NCBI RefSeq assembly: GCF_000686845.1
Contig: NZ_JMLS01000038.1
Coordinates: forward strand, 1 to 41,116
Reading direction: 5' to 3'
From: Paenibacillus sp. UNC451MF
GTDB taxonomy: Bacteria > Bacillota > Bacilli > Paenibacillales > NBRC-103111
DNA: 41,116 bases
This document shows, one piece after another, positions 40,398 through 41,116 of this stretch (positions within the stretch are counted from its first letter, which is position 1; every line of letters starts with the position of its first letter). The notes under the pieces are model-generated. The model was not told the origin of the DNA and searched no databases. It was given only the letters and a program-made list of their open reading frames with translations. The position numbers and the translations under genes are program-made.

Positions 40398-41032
40398 AAA
40401 AATGCATTTTCGGCCATAAAGCGCTCAATTTCATATTCCATCTGCTTCATCTTGAGTTTCTGCTGCTCAGCCTCCGTTAACTCTTCCGGAGCTTTCTTTC
40501 TGCCCCGGCCATCTTTTAACGCATCTTGACCACCATCTTCAAACTTCTTCACCCATTGATACACTTGTTGGTAGGAGATCTGGAATTGTCCCACTGTTTT
40601 TTGATAGTCATGCTGATTGGTCAAGCAATACTGAACAATCTCTATCCGTTCCTGCCACGTCGTAGTACGACCCTTTGTCATAGTTTTTGGTTCCCATTTA
40701 TAGGCATTTAAGCTGTTATGACCATTATACTTATTAATCCAGTCGGAAAGTTGTCTCGTACTAGCTATCTTGTATTTCTCAATGATCTGGTACTGGGATA
40801 ATCCCCCTTTAAGATAATCCTTCACAGCTTGGAGTTTAAGTTCAGCGGTATAACTTTGATTATGTGTACGGCTCACCAGACCCTCAGCCCCATAAAGTTT
40901 GTAACGCCGCTGCCATTTCATCAAAGTTGTTTTGTTGACCTCATATTTCTTAGCTAGAAAACCAATCTCTCCCCTTGACACTTCTTCAAGAATATTGAGT
41001 TTCTCTAGCGCATTATATTTTCCTCTAGCCAT
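40361..41032 (-). CDS. IS3-family orfA (IS150-type helix-turn-helix protein)
   Basis: 223 residues from the ATG at 41032 (GGGGAG 9 nt upstream). Three helix-turn-helix units are visible: EIGFLAKKYEVNKTTLMKWQ, GLSQYQIIEKYKIASTRQL and YQKTVGQFQISYQQVYQWVK. A leucine-rich C-terminus (MEYEIERFMAENAFLKK) follows. It binds the element ends. Intact elements make OrfAB by -1 frameshifting at an A6G site, which is present at 40391-40397 (AAAAAAG on the minus strand). Confidence 0.88.
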   Translation of the reverse strand: MARGKYNALEKLNILEEVSRGEIGFLAKKYEVNKTTLMKWQRRYKLYGAEGLVSRTHNQSYTAELKLQAVKDYLKGGLSQYQIIEKYKIASTRQLSDWINKYNGHNSLNAYKWEPKTMTKGRTTTWQERIEIVQYCLTNQHDYQKTVGQFQISYQQVYQWVKKFEDGGQDALKDGRGRKKAPEELTEAEQQKLKMKQMEYEIERFMAENAFLKKLEELERRRR

Positions 41033-41116
41033 GAAAAAAGCTCCCCTTACAATGGTATTATCCCCTTCAAGTAGACACTCAAAAAAAACCTTCATGTTAT
41101 CATGGAGGTTCGAGTG

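Larger units (their letters stand above)
39538..41116 (-). mobile_element. IS3-family (IS150-like) element, degenerate, right end outside the window
   Basis: The left terminus begins about 39538 with TGAACAGCACCCC, the usual TG...CCCC start of IS3-family ends. It carries orfA and a broken orfB on the minus strand. CAAGTAGACA recurs inside both ends (39552-39561 and about 41070-41079). The other terminus lies past 41116 or is lost. Confidence 0.82.

Noticed and set aside
1-41116. tRNA or rRNA genes
   Set aside because: I saw no cloverleaf-like sequence with the T-loop GTTCRANYC plus matching acceptor stem, and no rRNA sequence. A tRNA scan was not possible, so this is not exhaustive.

Overview
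The window looks like a chromosomal segment of a spore-forming Bacillales bacterium, most likely Paenibacillus or a close relative. The grounds are strong GGAGG-type ribosome binding sites with frequent TTG/GTG starts, CotF-type spore coat genes, a GH31/AraC/solute-binding-protein sugar locus, and IS110 and IS3 (IS150-like) remnants. GC-richer resident blocks flank an AT-rich accessory block.

Layout. 1-290: N-terminal end of an IS110-family transposase running off the left edge. 292-386: first copy of a composite repeat. 558-5051: solute-binding lipoprotein, AraC regulator and GH31 glycosidase. 5366-18196: an array of small, unrelated, mostly minus-strand single genes (SRPBCC, nucleotidyltransferases, HIT, GNAT, barstar, possible immunity proteins, several broken genes). 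Almost every gene sits with its 3' end on a 24-25 bp dyad site or a site-hairpin-site composite of about 82-95 bp, and several stop codons lie inside the site. A decayed tyrosine recombinase lies in the array. 18231-21042: remnant zone with two copies of a 62-bp repeat, an SGNH hydrolase, a pectinesterase scrap and an internally deleted ABC-F gene behind a leader peptide and intrinsic terminator. 21256-23866: galactarate dehydratase (garD) with a divergent LysR regulator. 24258-33403: minus-strand PTS gene cluster (PRD regulator, IIA, IIB, IIC, phosphotriesterase-like lactonase, creatininase-like hydrolase, SIS protein, HPr, Enzyme I). 34318-35406: MRJP/Yellow-like beta-propeller. 36352-39150: spore coat cluster, two CotF-type pairs around a zinc alcohol dehydrogenase. 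39538-41116: degenerate IS3 element.

How it fits together. The PTS cluster encodes a complete phosphotransfer chain (EI, HPr, IIA, IIB, IIC) plus two hydrolases and a sugar-phosphate-isomerase-like SIS protein. This suggests uptake and opening of a phosphorylated sugar lactone or similar acid sugar; garD next door degrades galactarate.

The most unusual content is the cassette-like array. Its sites are imperfect dyads, arms near TTGAACTAACG and CGTTAGTTCAA around a 4-5 nt spacer, usually paired around a variable hairpin. They abut gene ends much as attC sites do in integrons, but they are not canonical attC sites and no intact integrase is in the window. That this is a recombination-driven cassette system is inference; a dispersed repeat family used as terminators is the main alternative.
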